This document shows, in pieces, positions 42,041 to 52,264 of a stretch of DNA of 64,000 nt. Source of the stretch: Paenibacillus sedimenti (GTDB lineage: Bacteria > Bacillota > Bacilli > Paenibacillales > NBRC-103111); assembly GCF_014534655.1 (NCBI RefSeq), contig NZ_JACVVD010000019.1, positions 1 through 64,000 of the forward strand, in the 5' to 3' direction. A model generated the notes under the pieces. It ran no database searches, was not told where the DNA came from, and was given only the letters and a program-made list of their open reading frames with translations. How positions within the stretch are numbered: position 1 is the first letter of the stretch; every line of letters begins with the position of its first letter. The translations under genes and the position numbers were made by a program.

Positions 42041-43398
42041 CGATCAGGCGCAAGCTGTTTCTTGCTATGGCATCCTTTATCGTCACAATGAGCGTGTTAT
42101 TCGTGCTAGTGACGCAATTTGTAGTGAAAGCAACGCTTGAGCACATCAGGGTTGCGGACAGAACCTACGAGATCGAGAGTTTATCCAAGCTATTTGCAGA
42201 CTACTACAGGCATAACGGAGGTACATGGGAGAATGTACAGCAGGCTCCGGCAATAAAAAACAGCCACTACGAGAGCCCTGCGGACGCGAGCTATCTGCTA
42301 ATGTCTCCCGAGCAAAAGCCTCTGTATCAAAGAGGAACTGCCAACGTGGAACTAATAAAAAGACTTGGAATTCGAACTCCTATTCGATTGGACGGTGAAA
42401 AAATCGCTCTGCTGTATTATCACGACCCGGAAGTTGCCAACATGTCAAGAATTCAGCTTGGCATCGGCAGCTCCGTATCGATTTTACTCTTGGCAAGCAG
42501 CATCTTGTTCGCTATCCTCTCTCTCCTTGTCGCCTACTGGTTGTCAAAAAGGCTGACAAAACCAATCCGATTGCTAATTCCGGCCATCCGGAGCCTGGGT
42601 CAAGGTCAACTTGGGATTCAAGCTCCGGTTATAAGCAAGGATGAATATGCTACGGTTGCCCGGGCATTCAACGACATGTCCCAACAGTTGCTGCGGGCTG
42701 AGGATGTGAGGCGCAATTTTGTCGCAGACGTGGCTCATGAGCTTAGAACGCCGATCACGATCCTTCGCGGAAAGCTTGATCTCGTGCAGCAGGGCGGCCG
42801 CTCCATTGATCCGGAGATGCTGCTGCCGCTGCAGGATGAGCTGATCCGTTTGACCCGTCTTGTCGACGATCTGCATCAGCTTTCACTCGCCGAAGCCAAG
42901 AAGCTGTCGATTGAACGGAAGCCCACCAATGTCCCTGCTCTGCTGCAGCGGGTTATCGACAGGGTCTCGGTTGACGCCGAAAGCAAACATATTCAGATTG
43001 AACTGGATATGGAGACCCCCTCTCCCGAAATCCATATCGATCCGAATAGGATGACTCAGGTATTCTTGAATCTTATTATGAATGCCGTTCGCTATACCCC
43101 CCCTGGCGGTTCGGTCACGATTACCGTCAAGGATGATCCGGCGCAAGCCGGCTCACTTGATATGCTGCGCATTACTGTTTCAGACACCGGTCCAGGCATT
43201 GCTGCAGAGCACCTTCCCTACATTTTCAATCGCTTTTATCGAACAGATGAAGCGCGCACACGCAACAGCGGCGGCATGGGATTAGGACTTGCGATCGCCA
43301 AGGAGTTCGTATTGGCCCATAGCGGTACCATTGATGTAGAAAGCCGACCGGGCCAAGGCACGACCTTTGTCATCCAATTACCAAACATACCGGAATGA
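42037..43398 (+). CDS. Sensor histidine kinase
   Basis: 453 residues: membrane segments near 8-30 and 150-172 around a 120-residue extracytoplasmic sensor, HAMP, phospho-His in DVAHELRTPIT, N-box NLIMNAVRYTPPGG, G1 DTGPGI and G2 GMGLGLAIAKEF. Forms a pair with the PhoB-type regulator. Confidence 0.93.
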   Translation: MTIRRKLFLAMASFIVTMSVLFVLVTQFVVKATLEHIRVADRTYEIESLSKLFADYYRHNGGTWENVQQAPAIKNSHYESPADASYLLMSPEQKPLYQRGTANVELIKRLGIRTPIRLDGEKIALLYYHDPEVANMSRIQLGIGSSVSILLLASSILFAILSLLVAYWLSKRLTKPIRLLIPAIRSLGQGQLGIQAPVISKDEYATVARAFNDMSQQLLRAEDVRRNFVADVAHELRTPITILRGKLDLVQQGGRSIDPEMLLPLQDELIRLTRLVDDLHQLSLAEAKKLSIERKPTNVPALLQRVIDRVSVDAESKHIQIELDMETPSPEIHIDPNRMTQVFLNLIMNAVRYTPPGGSVTITVKDDPAQAGSLDMLRITVSDTGPGIAAEHLPYIFNRFYRTDEARTRNSGGMGLGLAIAKEFVLAHSGTIDVESRPGQGTTFVIQLPNIPE

Positions 43399-43438
43399 TC
43401 GGATACATTCCCGCTCAAGAAAAATATCAATAAAAGAA

Positions 43439-43464
43439 AAAAGGGCAAATGAATATGCCCTTTT
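43439..43464. terminator. Bidirectional terminator
   Basis: AAAAGGGCA and TGCCCTTTT arms around AATGAATA, between the convergent kinase and selO genes. Confidence 0.8.
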
Positions 43465-43523
43465 CTGTCAACGTTTAATATGAGTTTTTTTGACAATTAA
43501 TTGGTTGGTCTATTGCTTCTAGA

Positions 43524-44999
43524 TCAGGTACCGCAAAAGGTTCTGTAAGCACAGGTTGATTGCGCGGGCAGCGTAGCGTATTCAGACTGTTCGGGGGTAT
43601 GCGCGAAGGGGTTCGAAAGAACAGCAAGAAGCCGCTCCATCACGCTGTAGTCTCCTTGTTGCACAGCTGCTTCTAGTGCGTCTTCTACCCGGTGGTTACG
43701 AGGGATTAGTGCGGGATTGCTGCTGCGCATCAACTGATGCGAGGAGTCTTTAGGCTCCTGCTGCCTGCCTAATCTTGCCTGCCACAGATCATGCCACTGA
43801 TCGAATTCCGTAGTGCCAACCAGAACTGTATCCTCCGGCTTATCAAAAGTTAATGCGCGGAAGGTATTGGTATAGTCCGCACCATACTTTTGCATCATAC
43901 TGAGTAGGCCTTCAATAAGGGATTCATCCTGCAGCTCTTCGTTAAAGATTCCCAGTTTCGCCCTCATTCCCTTAAGCCAATTACGATGGTATAACGCAGA
44001 AAAATCTGAAATCGCATCTTGGGCCAATTCGATTGCCTGCTCCTTATTATCATGCAGCAGCGGCAATAGGGTTTCAGCAAATCTCGCGAGATTCCACGCG
44101 GCAATAGGCGGCTGATTGCCATAAGCATAACGGCCATGAATGTCAATGGAACTAAACACCGTTGCCGGGTCATAGGCATCCATGAAGGCGCAAGGACCAT
44201 AATCAATGGTTTCTCCGCTAATGGCCATATTGTCGGTGTTCATCACCCCATGAATAAAGCCGACGAGCTGCCATTTGGCAATCAGCACGGCCTGACGCTT
44301 GATCACTTCCTGAAGCAGGAAAAGATAACGGTTCACATCAGCGTCTACTTCTGGAAAATGTCTTTGCAATGTATAATCGGCCAGGGCTCGGAGATCCTCT
44401 TCAGTGCCCCAATTTGAAACGAATTGAAAAGTGCCGACACGCAGATGACTGGCAGCCACGCGGGTCAGAATTGCACCTGGCAGGTTGGTTTCGCGGATTA
44501 CTAACTCACCGGTTGATACCACCGCTAAGCTGCGGGTAGTAGCAATTCCAAGCGCATACATGGCTTCGCTGATGATGTATTCGCGCAGCATCGGTCCAAG
44601 TGCCGCCCGACCGTCGCCACGGCGGGAATATGGCGTTTTACCAGCACCCTTAAGCTGAATATCAACCCGCTCACCCAGGGGAGTGATCTGCTCACCAAGC
44701 AGCAGAGCCCGGCCGTCCCCTAACAAATTAAAATGCCCGAATTGATGCCCTGCGTAAGCTTGGGCAAGAGGCAAAGCGCCTTCGGGAATCTGGTTGCCGG
44801 CAAGATCAGCTACGCCATCATTGCTTTGCAGTGCTTGGACGTTCAACCCCAGGGATGTAGCCAACGGATCATTAAGTATGATCAACTTAGGTGAGCGTAC
44901 AGGGGTTGGGTTGAACCTGGAAAAAAATGATTCTGGCAGACGAGCATAACTATTGTCGAAGTTCCATCCTGTTTCAATGATTGCTTTTTTCTCTGTCAT
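43524..44999 (-). CDS. selO: SelO protein adenylyltransferase (YdiU family)
   Basis: 491 residues, usual length for SelO, a pseudokinase-fold enzyme that AMPylates Ser/Thr/Tyr. Visible: [30 protein letters not shown] (Lys and Gly-rich loop), [20 protein letters not shown] with the flipped active-site Asp and Asn, and the C-terminal CAYRTFCGT. Encoded alone, facing the HK gene. Confidence 0.93.
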   Translation of the reverse strand: MTEKKAIIETGWNFDNSYARLPESFFSRFNPTPVRSPKLIILNDPLATSLGLNVQALQSNDGVADLAGNQIPEGALPLAQAYAGHQFGHFNLLGDGRALLLGEQITPLGERVDIQLKGAGKTPYSRRGDGRAALGPMLREYIISEAMYALGIATTRSLAVVSTGELVIRETNLPGAILTRVAASHLRVGTFQFVSNWGTEEDLRALADYTLQRHFPEVDADVNRYLFLLQEVIKRQAVLIAKWQLVGFIHGVMNTDNMAISGETIDYGPCAFMDAYDPATVFSSIDIHGRYAYGNQPPIAAWNLARFAETLLPLLHDNKEQAIELAQDAISDFSALYHRNWLKGMRAKLGIFNEELQDESLIEGLLSMMQKYGADYTNTFRALTFDKPEDTVLVGTTEFDQWHDLWQARLGRQQEPKDSSHQLMRSSNPALIPRNHRVEDALEAAVQQGDYSVMERLLAVLSNPFAHTPEQSEYATLPAQSTCAYRTFCGT

Positions 45000-45168
45000 C
45001 GTATCTCCTTTTTCTACTTGTCATTTTATATCTTAGTTTTTTATTTTACATAAAACCAATTTATTATACCCTTTCCTCACATAGATGGATTTTTTCCGTA
45101 AATTGGAAAGCAACAAACGCCATCTCAGCTGCGTCTATCTATTATAAATGAATAAGGGGTACATGAAC

Positions 45169-46206
45169 ATGAAGATAAGAAACGGCTTCCTTAGAGGCGC
45201 CGCGTTTACGCTGCTGACCATGATGCTGCTCCATGCAACGTCGGTGCATGCCGAGGCGAATCCGTCGCCTTCTGTATTTCTGGATGGGTATCCGTTGTCC
45301 TTTCAGACTCCTCCCGTTATCGAAAACGGCTATAGCCTCGTTCCGATGCGTACCATTTTTGAGGCTGAGGGTGCAATAGTTTCTTGGGACGAGGGCACGC
45401 GAACGGTTACAGCCCATAAAGAAGGCGTCGTATTTACATACCGAATCGGAGAAACGGCAGCTTATAAAAACCAAGAACGGCTGGAGATGCCCGTATCCGG
45501 CAAAATTATCGATGGGTTTACCATGGTTCCACTACGATTTATTAGTGAAACACTAGGCAATCTGGTGAAATGGCATGAATATTCCCGTTCCATTACGATT
45601 TCATCAGCTCATGACTATGAAACCACGATCGAATACGGAGTCAACCTACGCGACTCTCCCGAAAAAGATACGGATTCACGCGTACTCAGAATGCTTCCAA
45701 AAAGTGAGAGAATCCACGTAATCCGAGAAATAGACGCTAATTGGCTGGAGGTGCAGACCAAAGACGATACAATTGGTTTCATCTCGGCCATACCGATGTA
45801 TACCGATTACACGAGCCCGGTGTTGGCCGAGAAGCAAGCGGATGAGTTGTTCACTTACGGGTCCAAATTCCTGGGAACCCCTTACGAGTTCGGTGCCGCT
45901 TCCGGCCAAACCAACACGTTCGATTGCTCTTCTTTTGTCCGACATGTTTTTAATGAAGTGCTGTCCATCGATCTGCCGCGAGTCTCCTATGACCAAGCCC
46001 AGAATGGGAAAGAAGTCGGGATCGACGATATACGCAAAGGCGATCTTCTATTCTTCAGCGCCCGCGGCCTCGATATCGGGCATGTAGGCATCTATGCCGG
46101 AGACGGTCGGATCCTTCATACCTATTCGAAAGAGCTCGGCGTTCACATCGCAGATTTCGATGAAAAATGGAAGAAGCGTTTCGTCACGGCCAGGAGATTA
46201 TTCTAA
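45169..46206 (+). CDS. Secreted wall hydrolase: copper-amine-oxidase-like N domain, SH3, NlpC/P60
   Basis: 345 residues: signal peptide with an AEA cleavage site, two stalk-binding/Cu_amine_oxidN repeats (VPMRTIFEAEGA and VPLRFISETLGN), an SH3b domain (GVNLRDSPEKDTDSRVL) and an NlpC/P60 domain with catalytic Cys in TFDCSSFVRHVF and His in GHVGIYAGDG. Likely cuts peptidoglycan stem peptides. Start placed at the ATG at 45169, which has AAGGGG 9 bases upstream. Confidence 0.9.
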   Translation: MKIRNGFLRGAAFTLLTMMLLHATSVHAEANPSPSVFLDGYPLSFQTPPVIENGYSLVPMRTIFEAEGAIVSWDEGTRTVTAHKEGVVFTYRIGETAAYKNQERLEMPVSGKIIDGFTMVPLRFISETLGNLVKWHEYSRSITISSAHDYETTIEYGVNLRDSPEKDTDSRVLRMLPKSERIHVIREIDANWLEVQTKDDTIGFISAIPMYTDYTSPVLAEKQADELFTYGSKFLGTPYEFGAASGQTNTFDCSSFVRHVFNEVLSIDLPRVSYDQAQNGKEVGIDDIRKGDLLFFSARGLDIGHVGIYAGDGRILHTYSKELGVHIADFDEKWKKRFVTARRLF

Positions 46207-46256
46207 ACGAGAACCGGATATCAATCGGGTATCAAGCAAGAGACGCCTGTTTAATT

Positions 46257-46299
46257 GAAAAGAACCCGCACCATGTGAACGGTACGGGTTCTTTTCAAT
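46257..46299. terminator. Terminator between wall hydrolase and phosphoesterase
   Basis: AAAAGAACCCG and CGGGTTCTTTT arms with flanking A/T runs. Confidence 0.8.
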
Positions 46300-46361
46300 T
46301 TTGAAGATGCACATAATGAATATTATGCTAATTCAACTTCATATAAAAAACCGCGCTGCGC

Positions 46362-47582
46362 TTAAGGCTTCACAATCTTCTCCTGCTTCTTGTTTTCCGG
46401 GATTGGCGCGGGCTCCGTACTCTGGTCATTCGCGGTAAGATCGATGCCGTAATCCTTTGCGTAAAGCATATGGGTATCGACAAGAACGTTCTCGGTGTGC
46501 TCGTCGAGCTGGAATACCCGGGCGCCGCGCAGCCGATTCCGATCCGCACCGGGCAAACCGTAAGCGCCGAAGCCCGCGCTTCCGGCATAGCCGAGCAACA
46601 CGCCGTAGTAATTGCCGTGATACGTATTGACGTGATCATGGCCGCAAAAGACGCCCTTGACATCGCCACGGGCCAGAATCGCTGAGAACATGCCGCTATT
46701 GATCGGACCAGGGCACTCGTCTTCGTTCCGTTCCCCCACAATTTGGTGCTTGCCGACAGCCCTTGCATGGTCGGCCTCGGATCTGCCGTCCACGCTGGCG
46801 TACCACATGAATCGGTGCTCCCAGAGCGGAATATGAATGAACATGAGTGACGGTACTTTATAACCCAGTTTTTCCTCCAGCTTTTTGGAGGTCTCGTAAT
46901 ACCACCCCACTTGATCGAACCGCAGCCAGTCCCAGGTCGGATATCCTTCGAAGTCTTGACCGGCAATCGTTTGCGGCGCATACCTTCCACTATCGAGCAG
47001 CCAAAGGTTGAAGGCCGCCTTCGACCCTTGGGAGGACTGGATCAACAGGTGGGTATTCCCTGTCCCGGTAATCCCTCGTTCTCCGGGTTGGTTAACATTA
47101 TGCTTGTATGCCATATAAAATTGCAGCATGTCCTCTTCGCTCAGACCAGCGTTCGGAGTCGAGTCTTCGTCGTGATTCCCGAAGGTTACGGCCCACTTGA
47201 TTCCTCGTTGCTCCATGGGCTGGGCAATGTTGTTCATTGCCTGCTTCATCTCTATTGCCGTATCGCATCCCCAAGTAATGTTGTCGCCGTTAAGGACGAC
47301 AAAATCCGGCTTTTCGGCGTCGAGCACCTTCTCCATCAGCTCTACGGTCCGCCGGTCGATATGCTCGTCATCCTGCGTGTCGTTGAACTGGACGATTTTG
47401 AACTTTCCGTCGGAGTTGAATTGCAGCTTCACATTATCGTTAGTTTCAGCCTGTACTTTTCCACCGCCGAACAATTCGACGGGAACGCCCGCCGAACCGA
47501 GCGTGAGCGCCAGCGCCCCCGCCCCTCCGACTTTAATAAAATCCCTCCTGCTCATGCTTTTACTTGCTTCATCAAGACTCAT
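46362..47582 (-). CDS. Tat-exported calcineurin-like metallophosphoesterase
   Basis: 406 residues. SRRDFIKVGG then a hydrophobic stretch gives a twin-arginine signal. Metal-binding blocks: FNDTQDDEH, LNGDNITWGC, FGNHDED and CGHDHVNTYHG, as in PhoD-like/Icc-type phosphoesterases that use two metals. The start at 47582 has GGAGG 10 bases upstream; the ORF is longer by seven codons. Confidence 0.92.
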   Translation of the reverse strand: MSLDEASKSMSRRDFIKVGGAGALALTLGSAGVPVELFGGGKVQAETNDNVKLQFNSDGKFKIVQFNDTQDDEHIDRRTVELMEKVLDAEKPDFVVLNGDNITWGCDTAIEMKQAMNNIAQPMEQRGIKWAVTFGNHDEDSTPNAGLSEEDMLQFYMAYKHNVNQPGERGITGTGNTHLLIQSSQGSKAAFNLWLLDSGRYAPQTIAGQDFEGYPTWDWLRFDQVGWYYETSKKLEEKLGYKVPSLMFIHIPLWEHRFMWYASVDGRSEADHARAVGKHQIVGERNEDECPGPINSGMFSAILARGDVKGVFCGHDHVNTYHGNYYGVLLGYAGSAGFGAYGLPGADRNRLRGARVFQLDEHTENVLVDTHMLYAKDYGIDLTANDQSTEPAPIPENKKQEKIVKP

Positions 47583-47690
47583 CGAATATAAACCTCCAAT
47601 CAATTATTTAGATATGTACATCCCTAATCTATCGAAAAAATGTATGTTGAATATCAATTCGTTCTAAAAGTTATGTAAATCACAAAAGTC

Positions 47691-47726
47691 GAAAAGCCGT
47701 CCTGATTAGTTCCAAGACGGCTTTCC
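47691..47726 (-). terminator. Terminator of the PL11 gene
   Basis: AAAGCCGTC and GACGGCTTT arms 12 bases after the PL11 stop. Confidence 0.75.
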
Positions 47727-47737
47727 ATAGACGATGT

Positions 47738-50272
47738 CTACTTCCACATCTGAATTAATAAATTAGCATGGTAGGTCAAGTTCTTTTCAGCTGCAACTGA
47801 AATAGAAGCCTCCTTCGTTCTCTTATTGATTTGGGAGACGAATTTTTCCATAAACTTCATTGCCTCTTTGACGGAGCCTTGTCCCAAATGATGTTCCGCC
47901 TGCTTATACGTATTGGTTAACTGAGGCACTAAGGACCCGCTCAATTCACCGGATGCCGCATAGGTCTCTATCAGATTCTCTAAAACAGTCATGACTCCTG
48001 GAGTCCAGTAAGCGGGTGTGGGAACATTCGCCCAATTGATGTCCGATGCCAAATAGAAGCTTGGGTAGGCTGGCTGGTTATACCCTGTATTTTGCCATGC
48101 AATCCCTGTTCTGTATTGAGCATCATGCATCAATGTGTATAGTTTGCGGTTGGTTACCTCTGTGCTGAGATATATACGAATTGCAGAGCTGTCTGCTGTT
48201 CGAACGAGCAGTTCTTCCCTCCAGTCACCCCATATATCCGCGACTAAGTTCGGGTTACCCTTCGTATGGTTATTGGTTCTTGTACCTTCAGCAGTTAACA
48301 CGATTCCCTTCTTCCAGTCGGTTATGGTAGGTGTGGCATCTATCGCACCGTTCACGATCTGAGTTGTCATATCCGCTGACCACTTAATGTTCATGTTCGT
48401 GCCGGGAGCTCTAGTATCTATACGTGTTCCATTTGCCGTCCACAACCCTACAGCCCAAGTTTCCAGGCCTCTAAGGGCAGGGTCTACATCACCTGCCATA
48501 CCGCGTCCCGTATCTTTACCCGTATAGCCGCCATAAATGACTTCACCAGTTCTAGCATCACGCAAGGCGTATCCGTATGGTGCATAACGACCACCCTCGA
48601 AAACCCCGAATATTTCCAACCCCGGTCTGTCCGGGTCGATATCTGCAACATGAATGGCGTCGCCATGACCAAGTCTGGCTACAGTACCGGGGTTAGCGCT
48701 TTCTGGAGGCATTGTACCCATCGAACTGTACAATACTTTGCCATCGTTATCTATCGTCATAGCTCCATAAATGATTTCTTGGGCCCCGTCGCCATCAACA
48801 TCTGCTGTGCTTAGCGAGTGATTCCCTTGGGTCGTGATGGTTTCGTACCCTGGGTTCGTTCCATCTCTACCATGAGGGCCATCATTGAATGGATTGGTCA
48901 TTGGCGTCCAGCCGCTGTCCACAAACCATTTTTCCTTCAGATGCTGGCCGTCCCAACTATAAGAAATCAGATTCGTTCTTGTGTAGTAACCCCGAGCGAA
49001 TACCGCATAAGGCTTGGCACCGTCCAAATAAGCAACGCCGGCAAGGAAACGGTCAACCCGATTGCCGGGTTCAATTCTTGACATGGCATAGTCTCCCCAC
49101 ATCAAGCCATCGTCATGACGTTCAGGCTTATAATGGACCGTCTCCATCTCATCACCTGATGCGCCATTAAATACCGTTAAGTACTCAGGTCCATCGACAA
49201 TAAAGCCTTCAAAAGCCCGAAGATTGTTACGGGTGCTCCGACTTGGGGCATATGTATCCATAAAATAATCGACTAAGCTCTCAGCGTCTACTTTGGAAAG
49301 CGGGTAATTATATTGCTTTGCAATACCAAAGCATTCCTCCAGAGTTGCCGGCCATTGACCTTTTACAACCTCTTCATGCGCATGCCATCCCATAAACATT
49401 TTGACCATATGCGCATAATAATCTTCACGACTCATACGGTAGTCATCATTGTTCGTATACCCGGCATCTACATCTTCTTGAGGCATCGTAATGAACTGCT
49501 CGGACACTGCATTGCCCGCATGATCATACTTGATGATCTTCGTACCGGGAGCTGTCTTGAACATAGATTCGGCTTTCCCGTCTCCATCAAAGTCATAAAC
49601 CATGAATTGCGTATAGTGAGCCCCTGCTCGAATGTTAATGCCTAAATCAATGCGATATAGGAGAGTGCCATCTAACTTATAGCAATCGATGTAAGTCTTT
49701 CCTGTATATCCGATTTGAGAAACGTCTTTGGCGTTGGAGGGATCCCATTTCACGAAAAACTCATACTTACCGTCACCATCTACATCCCCAACGCTCATGT
49801 CATTTGCGTGGTATGTGTATGCTTCACCCGTTGGCGTTACACCGTCTGCCGGCTTTTTGAGCGGTAAATCATAATGGGAATTCCCCCAAGGAGTAACCGG
49901 TGAACTTTGGTCGACTTCTTGTCCGGCGAGTACAGCTGCTACATGATACCGGGATACTGCTGAACCGTTTTTATCTAAATAATTGGTGCTGTCTGAGACG
50001 GTCGCAAGCAAGGCACCGTCGCGATATATGTTGAAGTTCACTCCCGTCAAGCCTGTCTCCGAATAACCTGAAACCTCGTTTGCCTTGAGTCTCCAGCTAA
50101 GGAATACACCCTCATTCGTTGAAGCCGCTACCAGCCCCCGGTCCAGATATTCCAGCTGTAAACCTTTCCCTATTACATCTGCAGCAGATACACTAACACC
50201 TGTAAAAAGAAGAGGCAACGACATACTGAAAGTCAGCACTTTTCTAGCAATTGAAGCTTTTCTCCAAATCAT
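47738..50272 (-). CDS. Rhamnogalacturonan lyase (PL11)
   Basis: 844 residues with a signal peptide ending in VSAADVI. Landmarks of PL11 endolyases: the N-terminal Fn3-like LEYLDRGLVAASTNEGVFLSWR, repeated calcium-type loops with VGDVDGDGKYEF, FDGDGKAES and ADVDGDGAQEI, and YDFPYSDD-style motifs. It cleaves the rhamnogalacturonan I backbone outside the cell. About 120 extra C-terminal residues form a helical segment (LIETYAASGELSG and on), probably an attachment region. Monocistronic. Confidence 0.92.
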   Translation of the reverse strand: MIWRKASIARKVLTFSMSLPLLFTGVSVSAADVIGKGLQLEYLDRGLVAASTNEGVFLSWRLKANEVSGYSETGLTGVNFNIYRDGALLATVSDSTNYLDKNGSAVSRYHVAAVLAGQEVDQSSPVTPWGNSHYDLPLKKPADGVTPTGEAYTYHANDMSVGDVDGDGKYEFFVKWDPSNAKDVSQIGYTGKTYIDCYKLDGTLLYRIDLGINIRAGAHYTQFMVYDFDGDGKAESMFKTAPGTKIIKYDHAGNAVSEQFITMPQEDVDAGYTNNDDYRMSREDYYAHMVKMFMGWHAHEEVVKGQWPATLEECFGIAKQYNYPLSKVDAESLVDYFMDTYAPSRSTRNNLRAFEGFIVDGPEYLTVFNGASGDEMETVHYKPERHDDGLMWGDYAMSRIEPGNRVDRFLAGVAYLDGAKPYAVFARGYYTRTNLISYSWDGQHLKEKWFVDSGWTPMTNPFNDGPHGRDGTNPGYETITTQGNHSLSTADVDGDGAQEIIYGAMTIDNDGKVLYSSMGTMPPESANPGTVARLGHGDAIHVADIDPDRPGLEIFGVFEGGRYAPYGYALRDARTGEVIYGGYTGKDTGRGMAGDVDPALRGLETWAVGLWTANGTRIDTRAPGTNMNIKWSADMTTQIVNGAIDATPTITDWKKGIVLTAEGTRTNNHTKGNPNLVADIWGDWREELLVRTADSSAIRIYLSTEVTNRKLYTLMHDAQYRTGIAWQNTGYNQPAYPSFYLASDINWANVPTPAYWTPGVMTVLENLIETYAASGELSGSLVPQLTNTYKQAEHHLGQGSVKEAMKFMEKFVSQINKRTKEASISVAAEKNLTYHANLLIQMWK

Positions 50273-50483
50273 TAGAGCCCACCATCCTTAATAGAGTATT
50301 GATTGCGCTTACACAAAATGTTTTTAAACGCCATGAAATTTGATATTTTCTCCTTTCCATATAAATAATCCCTTTTATTATAAAGTTATTTTCTTGAAAC
50401 AATATTTAAAAAACAGTCCTCTTTGTTAAGAAAACAGAGGTTTTGTTTATGAACTAGCAAGACTACCAACTGAAAAATAAAAA

Positions 50484-50519
50484 GCCTGCTCTTGACATAT
50501 CGTCGTCAAGAACAGGCTT
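50484..50519 (-). terminator. Terminator of the cold-shock gene
   Basis: AAAGCCTGCTCTTGAC with GTCAAGAACAGGCTTT complement, immediately after the stop. Confidence 0.8.
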
Positions 50520-50530
50520 TGATGTTATGA

Positions 50531-50731
50531 TTACAGTTTTACAACATTCTCCGCTTGTGGTCCGCGTTGGCCTTTAACAACATTGAATTCAACGCGTTGC
50601 CCTTCGTCCAGAGATTTGAATCCTTCGCCTTGAATGGCAGAAAAATGAACGAATACATCGTCGCCATTTTCCCTTTGAATGAAACCGTACCCTTTTTCTG
50701 CATTAAACCATTTGACTGTGCCTGTTTCCAT
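50531..50731 (-). CDS. Cold-shock protein (CspA family)
   Basis: 66 residues with RNP1 KGYGFIQR and RNP2 VFVHFSAI motifs; binds single-stranded RNA/DNA. AGGTTATTTATTC precedes the ATG, with a long leader to about 50880 as usual for csp genes. Confidence 0.94.
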   Translation of the reverse strand: METGTVKWFNAEKGYGFIQRENGDDVFVHFSAIQGEGFKSLDEGQRVEFNVVKGQRGPQAENVVKL

Positions 50732-50885
50732 GAATAAATAACCTCCAAAGTTTAAAACGTATTTGCCCCGGCGAACCGGGGTTATTCACCAGTATATCTC
50801 ATCTAAGATGCAAAATCTGTTGAATTTTGTCATGTGTGTTCATAATCATTTTCTATTTTTATTTCCACAATCGAAGAGATTTCTC

Positions 50886-52112
50886 TCATCCTTCAACCGC
50901 ATCTCTAGTGACCGGTTGCCGGACGTCCATTGATTTTCGTTTGGCAATGAACAACGTCGAGATCCCGCTTAGTATCGTAATGATGGCGAGCGTCAATAAA
51001 AATGTGGATATCCCGAACCAATCGAGACATGCGCCGGTCGCAAGCAGAGCAAACTGAAACATGACGCGGTCAAGCATTCCTCGAAATGAGAAAAAACGTC
51101 CTTGCGCTTCTTTCGGCACTTTGATTTGGAATAGTGTGGATACCATCGGAAAGAAAAAAGCGACGGCGCAACCGAACACTACGAAGGAGCCGAGAACCGC
51201 AAAACTGCTTTCGCTGAAGGACATTCCTGCAAAAGAAAGCGCAAATAATAACATGAACAACGTAGAACTGGTTACCAGATTTCGCATGCCGATCACACGC
51301 TTTGCGAATAAACCTGCAATCAAAATGCTGGTGCCTTCTAAAGCATAAATCCAGCCCATCAGTTCCGGTTCGTGCTGGATTTGACTAAACTTAAGTATAA
51401 GCAAATTAAAACCGCCTAGAAACAAGGTAATAACCCCGCTATTGATAAGTGCGATGAGTATTGACGGTTCTTCTCGAATAAGTGGAAACAACTCCGTAAA
51501 GCGGATTTTCTCCTGCTTCTTTGCAGTGACGGTATCCGCAGTATTGGGAATCCTCAACTGTGTAATAAGTATCACGAGGATAACGTAAAAAGCAAGCGAC
51601 AGCGCGTAGACCGTGTATAAATTCATAACGGATACCAAGATGCCTGCTGCAGCAGTGCCGCCGATTCTCGCTATCGTGATCACGTTAAAGTTTATGCTGT
51701 TGGCTTTAAGCAGCTCGGAAGCAGGAACGATGGAAGGCAGCGCCGCTTGTACGGTAGGCATATAAACTGTAGCCGATACTTGCATAATGATGACAGACAA
51801 CAGCATGATGCCGACGGATTGGTACTGAATGGCCGCAAACATGATAATCGGAGCCAGACAGCGGACAAGCCCTGAGATAAGCAATATCTTTTTCTTATCA
51901 TAGCGGTCTGCCCACACCCCTGCTTGCGGCGAAATGAGTACGCCTAGAAATAAACCGCACATCAGGATCAAGCTCTTGCCTAAATCAGACGGGACGTGGC
52001 TTTGCATAAATTGCAGATTGGCAATGATGCTTGTCCAAATACCTGCGCCTTGAATGGCCTCTCCTATCATCATGAAAAGAAATGTCCGATTCCGGAGTAA
52101 CGAATGATTCAT
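50886..52112 (-). CDS. MFS transporter (MFS_3/macrolide-type exporter)
   Basis: 408 residues, twelve hydrophobic helices. GVWADRYDKKKILL is the MFS loop 2-3 motif; LLQPF-like central loop between helices 6 and 7 carries AKKQEKIRF. Similar to macrolide or enterobactin exporters. Start at 52112. Confidence 0.85.
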   Translation of the reverse strand: MNHSLLRNRTFLFMMIGEAIQGAGIWTSIIANLQFMQSHVPSDLGKSLILMCGLFLGVLISPQAGVWADRYDKKKILLISGLVRCLAPIIMFAAIQYQSVGIMLLSVIIMQVSATVYMPTVQAALPSIVPASELLKANSINFNVITIARIGGTAAAGILVSVMNLYTVYALSLAFYVILVILITQLRIPNTADTVTAKKQEKIRFTELFPLIREEPSILIALINSGVITLFLGGFNLLILKFSQIQHEPELMGWIYALEGTSILIAGLFAKRVIGMRNLVTSSTLFMLLFALSFAGMSFSESSFAVLGSFVVFGCAVAFFFPMVSTLFQIKVPKEAQGRFFSFRGMLDRVMFQFALLATGACLDWFGISTFLLTLAIITILSGISTLFIAKRKSMDVRQPVTRDAVEG

Positions 52113-52214
52113 ACCTTATCTCCAATCTATAAGTGATTCTCAGAATCTCCCTATCATAGCACGTACGTTCGCACAAGCCAATCCCACAAAAAAATTAAAT
52201 TTGCGACTGCCCGT

Positions 52215-52240
52215 TGCACATGAAAAAAGACACCATTATG
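52215..52240 (-). terminator. Terminator of the hydrolase-permease operon
   Basis: AGACACCATAATGGTGTCT followed on the minus strand by TTTTTT. Confidence 0.8.
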
Positions 52241-52264
52241 GTGTCTATTGCAAATAAGGTTTTC